This document shows positions 35,555-43,014 of a DNA stretch of 64,000 nucleotides, one piece after another. The position numbers and the translations under genes were made by a program. Below the pieces are notes generated by a model. The model worked only from the letters and a program-made list of their open reading frames with translations. It was not told the DNA's origin and made no database searches. Source of the stretch: Nevskia sp. (GTDB taxonomy: Bacteria; Pseudomonadota; Gammaproteobacteria; Nevskiales; Nevskiaceae). Within the stretch, counting starts at the first letter, position 1. Each line of letters starts with the position of its first letter. Location of the stretch: NCBI GenBank assembly GCA_028291705.1, contig JAQGNS010000189.1:48019-112018 (forward strand), read 5' to 3'.

Positions 35555-37414
35555 ATGGACATGAGAGTCAATACCGCCACGCGTGAAATCGTGGTTCCAC
35601 TCAACAAGCTGCGTCCGTCGACCCGCAACGTCCGCAAGAGCGGCGGCACGTCGATCCAGCAACTGGCCCGGAGCATCGACCGGGTCAGCCTGCTGCAAAA
35701 CCTGATCGTCACCGATCCCGGCGATGGCGGGTATTTCGATGTGGAAGCTGGCCAGCGCCGGCTCAAGGCGCTGCAACTGCTGGTGAAGCGCAAGAAACTG
35801 GCGCAAGACCACGACGTGCGGTGCCTGCTGGTGCCGGATGCTTCGGCACGGACGGTGAGCCTGACCGAAAACATCCAGCGCGAGGCCATGCACCCGGCCG
35901 ACGAGTTCGAGGCGTTCAAAGCGCTGGTGGACGAGGGGCGACCCATCGAGGACATCGCGGCCGACTTCGGCGTCACGCCACTGACGGTGCAACGCCGTCT
36001 CAAGCTCGCCAACGTCTCGCCCAAGCTGCTGGCGGACTACCGCAAGGAGCGGGTGACCATGGAGCAGCTGATGGCGCTGGCCGTCACCGACGATCACAAG
36101 GCGCAGGAGACGGCGTTCTATGACGTGCCGGAATGGCAGCGCGATCCGCAGCAACTGCGGGAGCACTTGACTGTGGAGGACGTGGACGCCGCACGCGATG
36201 CGGTGGCGCGGTTCGTCGGCATCGAGGACTACCAGCGGGCGGGCGGCGTGTCGCGGCGCGACCTGTTTGCCGATGCAGGGCATGGCGTGTATCTGAGCGA
36301 CCGCTCGTTGCTCGACAAGCTGGCCGTGGATCGGCTTGCCAACATCGCCACCGATGTCGAACTGGAAGGCTGGGGCTGGATCGAGGCGGTGCCCCGCACC
36401 ATGTCGTCCGACATTTACGCCTTCCAGCGAGTGCAGCCGAAGCGGCGCAAGCCGACCGACAAGGAGTCCCGGCAAATCGCCAAGATCGAAAAGCGCGTCG
36501 AGCGTATCCAGACGATCTTGCAGGGTGGCGAGTGCGACGAGTCGGAGGTCAGCGCCTTGCAGGAGGAATGGGATCGACTGGACGGCGAGCGTGAGGCGAT
36601 CACGCAATCGCTTTCTGTCTATTCGGAGAAGGCCAAGGCCCATGCCGGCGTCGTCGTGACCATCGACGGCCAAGGCAAGCCGAGCGTGCATCGCGGTCTG
36701 GTGCGGGAGGCCGATGTGAAGCAGGCGAAGGCCGAGGACGGTAACGGCGAGGACAAGAATAAGGAGAAGAAGGCCAAGACCGACACTAGCGTTTCAGACA
36801 AGCTGGCCCGTCAGTTGAGTACCCACCGCACGGCGGCCTTGCAGGCGGAAATGGCCCGTCAGCCAGCAATGGCGTTGGTCGCCGTTGTGCATAAGCTGGC
36901 GTTGCAGACCTTGTACGGCGAGCGCCGCGCCGGATCGGTGTTGCAGGTGACCTGTACCCCGCCGGAGCGACTGGAGCGCTTCGCCCCCGACCTTCCGGGG
37001 TCGGCGGCAGTGGCGGCGGTCACCGAGGCCAAGCAGGCATGGCAGGCCAAGCTGCCCGCCGAAGTGGATGGTCTGTTCGCGGCGGTGCGCGAACTGTCTC
37101 AGGACGATCTGCTGTCGCTGCTGGCGGTTTGCGCCGCCTGCTGCGTCGAGGCGGTGACGGCGGATGAAAGCGACGATCGGGCCAGCACGCTGGCGGTGGC
37201 GCTCGGGCTGGACATGGGGCAGTGGTGGACGCCCACGGCGGCGGGCTACTTCGAGCAGGTGTCCAAGGGCCGCATCATCGAGGCCATCAAGGACTTCTCG
37301 CCGGACGATGCCCACCAGCTCGACGTAATGAAGAAGGGCGAGCTGGCCGCGACCGCCGAACGGCTGGTAGCGGGCAAGAACTGGCTACCGCTGATGCTGC
37401 GCCAAGCGGCGTAG
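35555..37414 (+). CDS. ParB/RepB/Spo0J-family protein
   Basis: The 619-aa protein has a ParB N-terminal domain at about 10-110 (VVPLNKLRPSTRNVRK, EAGQRRLKAL, SLTENIQREAMHPADEFEAF) and a helix-turn-helix-type middle (IEDIAADFGVTPLTVQRRLK). A long C-terminal part follows, with a Lys/Glu-rich linker near 385-410. It is twice the length of chromosomal ParB and matches the plasmid/ICE variety that regulates or maintains the element. No ParA gene is adjacent, so a role other than classic partition is possible. It is followed by a strong terminator. Confidence 0.88.
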   Translation: MDMRVNTATREIVVPLNKLRPSTRNVRKSGGTSIQQLARSIDRVSLLQNLIVTDPGDGGYFDVEAGQRRLKALQLLVKRKKLAQDHDVRCLLVPDASARTVSLTENIQREAMHPADEFEAFKALVDEGRPIEDIAADFGVTPLTVQRRLKLANVSPKLLADYRKERVTMEQLMALAVTDDHKAQETAFYDVPEWQRDPQQLREHLTVEDVDAARDAVARFVGIEDYQRAGGVSRRDLFADAGHGVYLSDRSLLDKLAVDRLANIATDVELEGWGWIEAVPRTMSSDIYAFQRVQPKRRKPTDKESRQIAKIEKRVERIQTILQGGECDESEVSALQEEWDRLDGEREAITQSLSVYSEKAKAHAGVVVTIDGQGKPSVHRGLVREADVKQAKAEDGNGEDKNKEKKAKTDTSVSDKLARQLSTHRTAALQAEMARQPAMALVAVVHKLALQTLYGERRAGSVLQVTCTPPERLERFAPDLPGSAAVAAVTEAKQAWQAKLPAEVDGLFAAVRELSQDDLLSLLAVCAACCVEAVTADESDDRASTLAVALGLDMGQWWTPTAAGYFEQVSKGRIIEAIKDFSPDDAHQLDVMKKGELAATAERLVAGKNWLPLMLRQAA

Positions 37415-37438
37415 TCATTTCCATCTGAGGTACTTCCG

Positions 37439-37467
37439 CTCCCCGGTGCAATGCCGGGGAGTTTTTT
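37439..37467 (+). terminator. Rho-independent terminator after parB
   Basis: CTCCCCGG (37439-37446), a 7-nt loop, then CCGGGGAG (37454-37461), followed by TTTTTT. A clean GC-rich stem with a U-run, 25 bp past the parB stop. Confidence 0.9.
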
Positions 37468-37580
37468 GTTTCCGGGCCTCGTAACTCGCGCGCCCGGGGC
37501 GCGCTCGGCGGGTCCGCTTTGGCGGACCCGAAAGTGTGCTCCCGCTGTTTGTCTTCAGAGGTTAGCACCGTGCTCGGCCC

Positions 37581-37666
37581 GTCAAGGGTCCGCTGCGCCG
37601 GCTTGCGCTCCGTTCGTCGCCTCGCATGCAGCCGCGAGCCGACGAGCCGGTGCCGCCGCCCTTGAC
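37581..37666. repeat. Structured inverted-repeat element B
   Basis: GTCAAGGG (37581-37588) pairs with CCCTTGAC (37659-37666). Inside lie GCTCCGTTCGTCG, shared with element A, and GCCGACGAG. It occupies most of the gap between the parB terminator and the 57-aa gene, so it would be in the leader of the ardC transcript. Confidence 0.55.
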
Positions 37667-37743
37667 CGTCCTGCGACTCGGTGCAGGGGGAAGGCGCAAA
37701 CAGCGCTCGCCCGGAGTGCTGGCTAAACCTGGAGGTATTTCAC

Positions 37744-37917
37744 ATGGACGACTTCTTCTATCCCATTTCCCGCCCGAAAACCCTGGCCGAGTGGCGCGCG
37801 CTGCCGGAAGACGTACTGGCCGGCATCTACGAGGAGATCGCGGAACTCCGCGAGCAGGACCGCGCCGAGCAGCACTGGGCCTGGTCCTTCGTGCAGCCCT
37901 TCCTGGACTTCGAATAA
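37744..37917 (+). CDS. 57-aa conserved-looking acidic protein
   Basis: ATG 37744 follows CTGGAGGTATTTCAC and opens a 57-codon frame, MDDFFYPISRPKTLAEWRAL at its start, rich in Glu and Trp. No signal or membrane helix is present. It lies 14 bp before the ArdC-like gene, in the same transcript. Small acidic proteins near antirestriction genes are often DNA mimics, but here this is only a suggestion. Confidence 0.6.
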   Translation: MDDFFYPISRPKTLAEWRALPEDVLAGIYEEIAELREQDRAEQHWAWSFVQPFLDFE

Positions 37918-37931
37918 GGGAGGGCGCAGCG

Positions 37932-38825
37932 ATGGATATCTACGAGAAAGTCACGCAGACGGTGGTGGACCTGCTGGAACAGGGCGTCAAGCCCTGGACT
38001 CAGCCGTGGAGCGGTGGGGCGGGTGCGATCCGCCCGCTGCGGCACAATCATCAGGGCTACCGGGGGATCAATGTCCTGATCCTCTGGGCCACGGCGCAGG
38101 AAGCGGGGTACGCCTCGCCCTACTGGATGACGTACCGGCAGGCCAGCGAACTGGGCGGCCAAGTCCGCAAGGGCGAGCATTCGACCCAGGTCGTTTACTA
38201 CGGCTCTATGGTGAAGGAGGACCAGGAGGCGGACAAGGACGAGCGAGGGCATAAGCTGGTCAGGTTCCTGCGCACCTTCAACGTCTTCAACGCCGACCAG
38301 ATCGACCGGCTGCCGCAGCCGTACTATGCCAAGGCGGCGCAGCCGCAATCCGTGGCCGAGCGCATCCCGGAACTGGATGCCTTCGCTCAGGCGACCCGGG
38401 CCGACATCCGCGAGGGTGGCGGACGGGCGTTCTACCGCATAGATGAGGATTTCATCCAAATGCCGGATTTCCGAGCATTTGCCGACGCCGAAGTTTTCTA
38501 TGCCACCCGCGCCCATGAGCTGGTGCACTGGACCCGGCACCCGTCGCGGCTGGACCGGGACATGGGCCGCAAACGCTGGGGCGATGAAGGATATGCGGCG
38601 GAGGAGCTGGTGGCCGAGTTGGGCGCAGCATTTCTCGGCGCCGAGTTGGGGCTACGTCCCGACCACATTAACGACCATGCCGCTTATATTGGATCGTGGT
38701 TGAAAGTGCTGCGTGACGACCGCCGCTTCATCTTCAGTGCGGCGGCCAAGGCGCAGGAAGCTGCCGACTACCTGATGGCGTGCCAGGAAGGCGCAAAGGC
38801 GAAAGTCGCCGGGAGGAGCCAATGA
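37932..38825 (+). CDS. ardC: ArdC-like antirestriction / ssDNA-binding metallopeptidase-fold protein
   Basis: The 297-aa protein has the N-terminal ssDNA-binding domain typical of ArdC (IYEKVTQTVVDLLEQGVKPW, RGINVLILW, WMTYRQASELGGQVRKGE) and a C-terminal zincin-like domain with HELVH (His195-His199) and a downstream Glu-rich AAEELVAELGAAFLG. ArdC proteins protect incoming single-stranded plasmid DNA in the recipient. The start is ATG 37932 behind AGGGAGGGCGC; the frame upstream to 37626 overlaps element B and the 57-aa gene. The stop overlaps the primase gene start. Confidence 0.88.
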   Translation: MDIYEKVTQTVVDLLEQGVKPWTQPWSGGAGAIRPLRHNHQGYRGINVLILWATAQEAGYASPYWMTYRQASELGGQVRKGEHSTQVVYYGSMVKEDQEADKDERGHKLVRFLRTFNVFNADQIDRLPQPYYAKAAQPQSVAERIPELDAFAQATRADIREGGGRAFYRIDEDFIQMPDFRAFADAEVFYATRAHELVHWTRHPSRLDRDMGRKRWGDEGYAAEELVAELGAAFLGAELGLRPDHINDHAAYIGSWLKVLRDDRRFIFSAAAKAQEAADYLMACQEGAKAKVAGRSQ

Positions 38826-39841
38826 ACGCGCAACCGCTCAACGTGCAGGACGCGATCCGCGAATTCGGTGATGTGCTGCAGGAGGCTGGGCTGGTGCTGG
38901 ATGGTTTGCCGGACATGGACGACCGCTTGCATCGGGTTACGGTCGAGGGCGATAAAGGCCGGGAGCGCAGCGGCGCTTATGTCGGCCACCTGGATGCCTG
39001 GCCCGCCGGCTACGTCCAGAACTTCCGTGCCGGAATCAAGCGTAACTGGAAGTTCTCCAAGGGCGGTTTGCAGCTATCGGCGGAGGAGCGCCGGCAACTG
39101 CAAGCGGAGACGCAGCGTAGGCAGCAGGAGCGCGAAGCGGAGCGGCAGCGCCTGCACGAACGCACGGCGGCACGGCTGTGGCGAATGGTCCGGGCTCATG
39201 CGTTCCGTCAGGCACCGATCGATCATCCGTACCTGGTGGCGAAGGGGTTGGCGACATCACCCCGGCCCTTGCAGGATCGCGACGGCAACCTGGCAATCAT
39301 GGCCTACGACATCGGCGGCAAGCTGTGGAGCATGCAGCGGATTGGGCCGGACGGACGCAAGCGCTTCCTGCACGATGGGCGAATCAACGGGCTGCATCAC
39401 GTCATGCGGGGACGGGGTTGGCAGTACATCGATGCGCGGCGCCCGCTGGTCATCGCTGAAGGCTGGGCCACCGGGGAAACCATCGCCCGGTTGACCGGCG
39501 CGACGGTGGTGGTGGCGTTCAGTTCTTGGAACCTGGAGATCGTGGCCACGGAGTACCGGGCGCGGTTTCCGAAGACACTGATCGTTATCGCCGGGGACAA
39601 TGACCACCGCAAACCGATGGAGATCGGTCCAGACGGTCAATCCAAGCGCAATGTCGGACGCGAGGCCGCTGAAACCGCAGCGGCGGCCGTGAAAGGTTAC
39701 GCAGTGCTGCCGGAGTTTGCCCCGGACGAAAATGGGAGCGACTGGAACGACCGGATGCGCCGCTACGGCGCGGCGCTGGTCAAGTTGGAACTGTTGGCCG
39801 GGTTCGAGCGGGCAGTGAGTGCATTCGAGTCCGGAACCTGA
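38822..39841 (+). CDS. Toprim-domain primase-like protein (TraC type)
   Basis: The 339-aa protein has a Toprim domain near residues 210-300, with the conserved Glu in LVIAEGWATGETIARL and the DxD-type IVIAGDNDHRK. An N-terminal region rich in Arg/Gln/Glu precedes it (EERRQLQAETQRRQQERE). It resembles plasmid TraC-like primases that prime the transferred strand. ATG 38822 overlaps the ardC stop (ATGA), which supports a joint role in recipient establishment. A strong terminator follows. Confidence 0.85.
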   Translation: MNAQPLNVQDAIREFGDVLQEAGLVLDGLPDMDDRLHRVTVEGDKGRERSGAYVGHLDAWPAGYVQNFRAGIKRNWKFSKGGLQLSAEERRQLQAETQRRQQEREAERQRLHERTAARLWRMVRAHAFRQAPIDHPYLVAKGLATSPRPLQDRDGNLAIMAYDIGGKLWSMQRIGPDGRKRFLHDGRINGLHHVMRGRGWQYIDARRPLVIAEGWATGETIARLTGATVVVAFSSWNLEIVATEYRARFPKTLIVIAGDNDHRKPMEIGPDGQSKRNVGREAAETAAAAVKGYAVLPEFAPDENGSDWNDRMRRYGAALVKLELLAGFERAVSAFESGT

Positions 39842-39850
39842 CGTAGTTCA

Positions 39851-39892
39851 GCCGACGCTTGCGGTGTTTGCACCGCAGGCGTCGGCTTTTTT
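39851..39892 (+). terminator. Rho-independent terminator after primase gene
   Basis: A 16-bp perfect stem (GCCGACGCTTGCGGTG at 39851-39866 with its complement at 39871-39886) around TTTG, followed by TTTTTT. Confidence 0.93.
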
Positions 39893-39918
39893 CTGGGTCG
39901 CTCTTTAGACCGGACCCA

Positions 39919-40212
39919 TCATCCATTTCCGGGCGATTGGTCAGGGGACGCGGATGCCTCCGCGTTTGCTGTACCGAGCAGCAGCGTCCTGAGTTCGGGC
40001 AGCCGCTGCTGCCAGGTCTCCACTGGCACCTGATCTAGACCCTCGGACTGCAGTAGCGTGGAAATTGCTCTGGCGTTGCGCTCCTGGTCCCGGCGCTTTT
40101 TCTCTTTCAGGTCGCTGTGCAACCGTTTGAGCTTCGTTTCCTGGCGGGCGATTTCATCTTCCAGGCTGCGCCCCTTGCGGGTCGGTATGGTCTTTTTTGC
40201 GGCTTCAGTCAT
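39919..40212 (-). CDS. Small coiled-coil mobilization-type protein
   Basis: From ATG 40212 the product is 97 aa, with a strongly charged coiled coil, RSLEDEIARQETKLKRLHSD then LKEKKRRDQERNARAIS. It resembles small TraD/MobC-like accessory proteins of plasmids. CAGGAGTTCGTA precedes the start; the extension to 40245 lacks support. It is transcribed against the primase gene and ends 27 bp after the terminator. Confidence 0.65.
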   Translation of the reverse strand: MTEAAKKTIPTRKGRSLEDEIARQETKLKRLHSDLKEKKRRDQERNARAISTLLQSEGLDQVPVETWQQRLPELRTLLLGTANAEASASPDQSPGNG

Positions 40213-40505
40213 TACGAACTCCTGTTCGATTGGGCGGTACGGCACCCGCCTGCGCGTCGGAGTAATCCTTGCTCCGTGCTTCAGATGTTAGACCGCAGCC
40301 GCCTTTAGGCCACTGTCAAAAGATGCAGTGCCGATGATTTTCGAGAGAGTCCCCCGGGTTGGGGCGCGCCCGAAAAATTGGGCGTGGTCGCCGTGTGGTC
40401 GATTGCTGTTGCTGGTCGAAAATGCGGTTAATGACACGGAGCGTTCGCAGCCTACCAGCGTCCATTTTGCCGTGAACGGAGCCATGCGCCGGCACGCAGC
40501 GCACG

Positions 40506-40606
40506 GCGGAATTGCGGCGAGGTGGGTTCGCGGCTTCGCCGCACTGAATGCTCGGACGCAAGCGCGGCTGCGCCGCGCTTATGGTCCGGGCGTGCGGCAA
40601 TTCCGC
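40506..40606. repeat. 101-bp inverted-repeat element
   Basis: GCGGAATTGC (40506-40515) is the reverse complement of GCAATTCCGC (40597-40606). Between them are GCGGC-ttc-GCCGC and GCGCGGC-tgc-GCCGCGC hairpins. It resembles elements A and B in plan but not in sequence. Confidence 0.5.
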
Positions 40607-40662
40607 GTAGCGGCGAGTTTTGCGGGTTGAGCCCTCTCAGGCACCCCCAGCCCTGAGACATC

Positions 40663-40681
40663 ACGCAATCGAAGATTGCGT
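40663..40681. repeat. 8-bp perfect hairpin ACGCAATC/GATTGCGT
   Basis: ACGCAATC-gaa-GATTGCGT, followed on the plus strand by AAAAA. Without a U-run on either transcript side it is more likely a binding site than a terminator. It lies 89 bp past the end of the amber-interrupted gene. Confidence 0.4.
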
Positions 40682-40769
40682 AAAAATTTGCGCATGATTA
40701 GTAGTTTATGTGCCCCCTCAGTGTATTTGCTCGGATCTACCCCATAACTCTCTCAATCGCGTAATCCAT

Positions 40770-41003
40770 TCATATCTTTGAAGCTTGTTGTATTTGCTCC
40801 TCGATCCAGCCGTCCCTTGAGGCTGTGGCTGGTGTGTAGCGAAAGCGCGCCGCACACAGACCAGGAATCGCCGGAGCAACGCCCTTGGCAAGTGCAAACG
40901 CGGTGAACTGGTCAATCAATTCGGCATTTGCTTCTAACTTAGCTTGCGACTCGTTAGCGATATTTTCGAAGTATCGCTACAGTAATTCAGCGTGCGTTGC
41001 CAT
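40770..41003 (-). pseudogene. Small gene interrupted by an amber codon
   Basis: ATG 41003 with ribosome site TAGGACGAACCG opens a frame of 77 codons (stop at 40770-40772) that is interrupted once, by TAG at 40977-40979 (codon 9). Reading through gives MATHAELL, then RYFENIANESQAKLEANAEL, and ends EEQIQQASKI, a normal-looking soluble sequence. It follows the ImmA/IrrE gene by 67 bp on the same strand and is probably the fourth gene of that operon. Either a nonsense mutation killed it, or the amber is suppressed. I do not recognise the family. Confidence 0.55.
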
Positions 41004-41070
41004 CGGTTCGTCCTAGAATGCTGCTTATATTCTTACGTCTAACGCATGGGACTGAGTGCTCCAGCCGTAC

Positions 41071-41838
41071 TCAGATCATTCCGCGATCGATTATGTTCAG
41101 GAGACTCAGCACATCTCCAGTGCTCGACAAGCATGCCTGCTCCTCGATCTCGAATCGCTCGCAGCCGCGCCGATCAAACCAAGCATCTGCTGAAATCTTG
41201 GTGGCCCGCTCATTTCCGCCGCCTTGCATGAGAAGACTAAATGCCGTGCTTTCCGTGCTGAGTTGGTCCTGGGGAAACCAGTGTTCTGGTACATCTGAAG
41301 CACGAACGAACCATGCCCTTCCGCCTGGGCGATGACAAACCAGGAGACTGGGCACAATGTTGGCTTCGACAAGGCGAATGGCTGTTGCTGGCAAACTTGT
41401 ATTGAATAGAGTTGCAATTCGGCGCACTACATTCCAGTCGAGCTTTCCAATCTTGCCGACGGCGGGCTTCAGCAAATACGTTGGCATAAGCAACTCCGAT
41501 CCAAACCGATCGGCTACTCTTTCGTCATCTAGTACCCCACGCCGTCGGTTTCCCGCTTCGATTACCCCGGCAGTACACATTGAAATGCGTCCGCGATGGA
41601 ACTGCCAATGGCCTAACTCGTGAGCGATAGAGAAACGCTGCCGTTGGGGTGCGCAGTGCGAATTGACTGTCACGATGCCATGATCCCCAATCGCCATGAT
41701 GCAAGCATCACAACTTTCCAACGGCCTATAGCGAATCTTTAAGCCTTGCGAATAAGCTATGGCCTCTACGTCGATCTCCTTGGGATCGGTGATCCCAAGA
41801 TCGTAAAGGACTCGCTCCGCTGGCTTAAGGTCATCCAC
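41071..41838 (-). CDS. ImmA/IrrE-family metallopeptidase
   Basis: The product from GTG 41838 is 255 aa. It has the zinc site AHELGHWQFHRG (His73, Glu74, His77) and the usual ImmA/IrrE beta-rich flanks (IDVEAIAYSQGLKIRY before it). Such proteases cleave or inactivate cognate repressors or regulators and so turn on mobile-element or stress genes. A TTG at 41865 would add nine residues and overlap the upstream gene by 35 bp. It is the third gene of the minus-strand operon that faces the MBL-E2/E1/JAB operon, and probably helps to regulate it. Confidence 0.85.
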   Translation of the reverse strand: MDDLKPAERVLYDLGITDPKEIDVEAIAYSQGLKIRYRPLESCDACIMAIGDHGIVTVNSHCAPQRQRFSIAHELGHWQFHRGRISMCTAGVIEAGNRRRGVLDDERVADRFGSELLMPTYLLKPAVGKIGKLDWNVVRRIATLFNTSLPATAIRLVEANIVPSLLVCHRPGGRAWFVRASDVPEHWFPQDQLSTESTAFSLLMQGGGNERATKISADAWFDRRGCERFEIEEQACLSSTGDVLSLLNIIDRGMI

Positions 41839-42280
41839 TCTCGCCGCCGGAAGGCAGTAGTCCAAGCTCGTGAGCCATCTCTATCCAAGACTGCACGTCG
41901 CTATCCGGGAGTTGTCCAAGCGAGGTCTTAGCATTTCGCGCAGCAAGCATTAGCTTGTCCCGAAATTGTGGATTGTTCGCGGCGACCTGGTTGAGCATTG
42001 CGCGTGCGCTCTGAGGATTAGCGAAAGCGCTTTGAGTTGATCGCTTACGGCCTTCATCTTGCTGAGCAGAAAGCTTTGCCGCCGCGAGGCGAGCCTTTCC
42101 AGCCTGAGCTTCAGCTCTCTTCAGAATCGCATCGAACCGCTCACTCTCGGACTCAAGGTCCTGGTCTGCGGCTTTTAGATCATCTAGCAATTCGGCGTCG
42201 GAAGCCTTCCAGGTTTCCTCGGCAAGCCAGTTCTGAATCTGGAAAAGCTGTTTGCTGTGGCCGCGATCTCGTGACGTCAT
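41831..42280 (-). CDS. Coiled-coil protein of unknown function
   Basis: From ATG 42280 (overlapping the upstream stop, ATGA) the product is 149 aa. A long charged helix (about residues 25-75: ELLDDLKAADQDLESESERF) is followed by an Ala/Gln/Asn-rich region and a C-terminal segment SLGQLPDSDVQSWIEMAHEL. No known domain is recognised. The tight coupling to the sigma-like gene upstream and ImmA/IrrE gene downstream suggests a partner, such as an anti-sigma factor or the target of the protease; this is inference. Confidence 0.7.
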   Translation of the reverse strand: MTSRDRGHSKQLFQIQNWLAEETWKASDAELLDDLKAADQDLESESERFDAILKRAEAQAGKARLAAAKLSAQQDEGRKRSTQSAFANPQSARAMLNQVAANNPQFRDKLMLAARNAKTSLGQLPDSDVQSWIEMAHELGLLPSGGESG

Positions 42281-42837
42281 GGCTGCCACCCGTTTGGATA
42301 TTTGCGGTTAATCATTCGTCTGATTGCCTTCCGTTGGCTGTCATATTCGACCGGCGTTAAGCCACAGGTTTCCTGAATTTCAGCCGGCGTACACTGTTCG
42401 GCCACGCATAGAAGCACCATCTGCGCCGGCTCATTGCCCTCGAAGGCGTCAGACAGAAGACGCAAACCCTGTTCCGCCGCCGCCTCACGCATGACATCGC
42501 GGCTACTGGCGGGATCGAATTTTAGTCGCCCATCCGCGTCTTCCTCGCTCAAACTGTCCCGCCGCCCCTGCCAAGGGGAGGCAAGTTTTGCACTCGCGAT
42601 GCTCCTGATTGCGCCGTAGAGGAAAATCATGACATCTGTACCACGGGGACATCTCCTGGTGCCCGCCAGCGCCGCAACAAGCGCCTCCTGAACCAAGTCG
42701 TCGGCCTCGATTCCCGAGCCAAACGAGTAGCGGACGGCGATTTTAAGGAGCCGGACTCTGTCAATTTTTGACAACTTTTCAAGAGCTTGCCGAATTTCGA
42801 CGACGCCGAGAACTGGCTCATCCGCATCATCCTCCAT
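42277..42837 (-). CDS. Sigma-70-like transcription factor
   Basis: The 186-aa product resembles extracytoplasmic-function sigma factors. It has a region 2-like block at about 25-90 (AVRYSFGSGIEADDLVQEAL, the typical DLVQEAL core) and a region 4-like helix-turn-helix at the end (PAEIQETCGLTPVEYDSQRK). It begins 177 bp from the divergent MBL gene and is the first gene of the regulatory operon. It probably directs transcription of one or both operons. Recognition of the family rests on the region 2 motif, so a degenerate sigma-like factor is possible. Confidence 0.72.
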   Translation of the reverse strand: MEDDADEPVLGVVEIRQALEKLSKIDRVRLLKIAVRYSFGSGIEADDLVQEALVAALAGTRRCPRGTDVMIFLYGAIRSIASAKLASPWQGRRDSLSEEDADGRLKFDPASSRDVMREAAAEQGLRLLSDAFEGNEPAQMVLLCVAEQCTPAEIQETCGLTPVEYDSQRKAIRRMINRKYPNGWQP

Positions 42838-42885
42838 TTCAAATCCCCTATTGGACGCACCCCTGTAGGCGGGCCAAAGGCCCTG

Positions 42886-42945
42886 TTGCGGACATTTTTT
42901 TCCCGGTTGTCCGCAAGCGACGGTTTGCCCTGCCTATTAATAGGC
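42886..42945. promoter_or_regulatory. Divergent control region with two palindromes
   Basis: TTGCGGACA (42886-42894) and TGTCCGCAA (42908-42916) form a perfect 9-bp inverted repeat around 13 bp. GCCTATTAATAGGC (42932-42945) is a perfect 14-bp palindrome; related half-sites CCTATTGG (42847-42854) and AATAGG (42981-42986) flank it. The region separates the sigma-like gene from the MBL operon. Confidence 0.6.
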
Positions 42946-43014
42946 GGATGCTTGCCGTTCTGCATCCTCACGCTACAGCAATAGGTACGAACCAACTACT
43001 AAAGGAATCACAAA

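Larger units (their letters stand above)
40213..40769. other. 557-bp noncoding stretch with inverted repeats
   Basis: No supported gene. Contains a 101-bp inverted-repeat element at 40506-40606, including an inner GCGCGGC-tgc-GCCGCGC hairpin, and a short perfect hairpin at 40663-40681. Short open frames here have no ribosome sites. It marks the passage from the mobile-element backbone to the cargo island. Confidence 0.5.
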
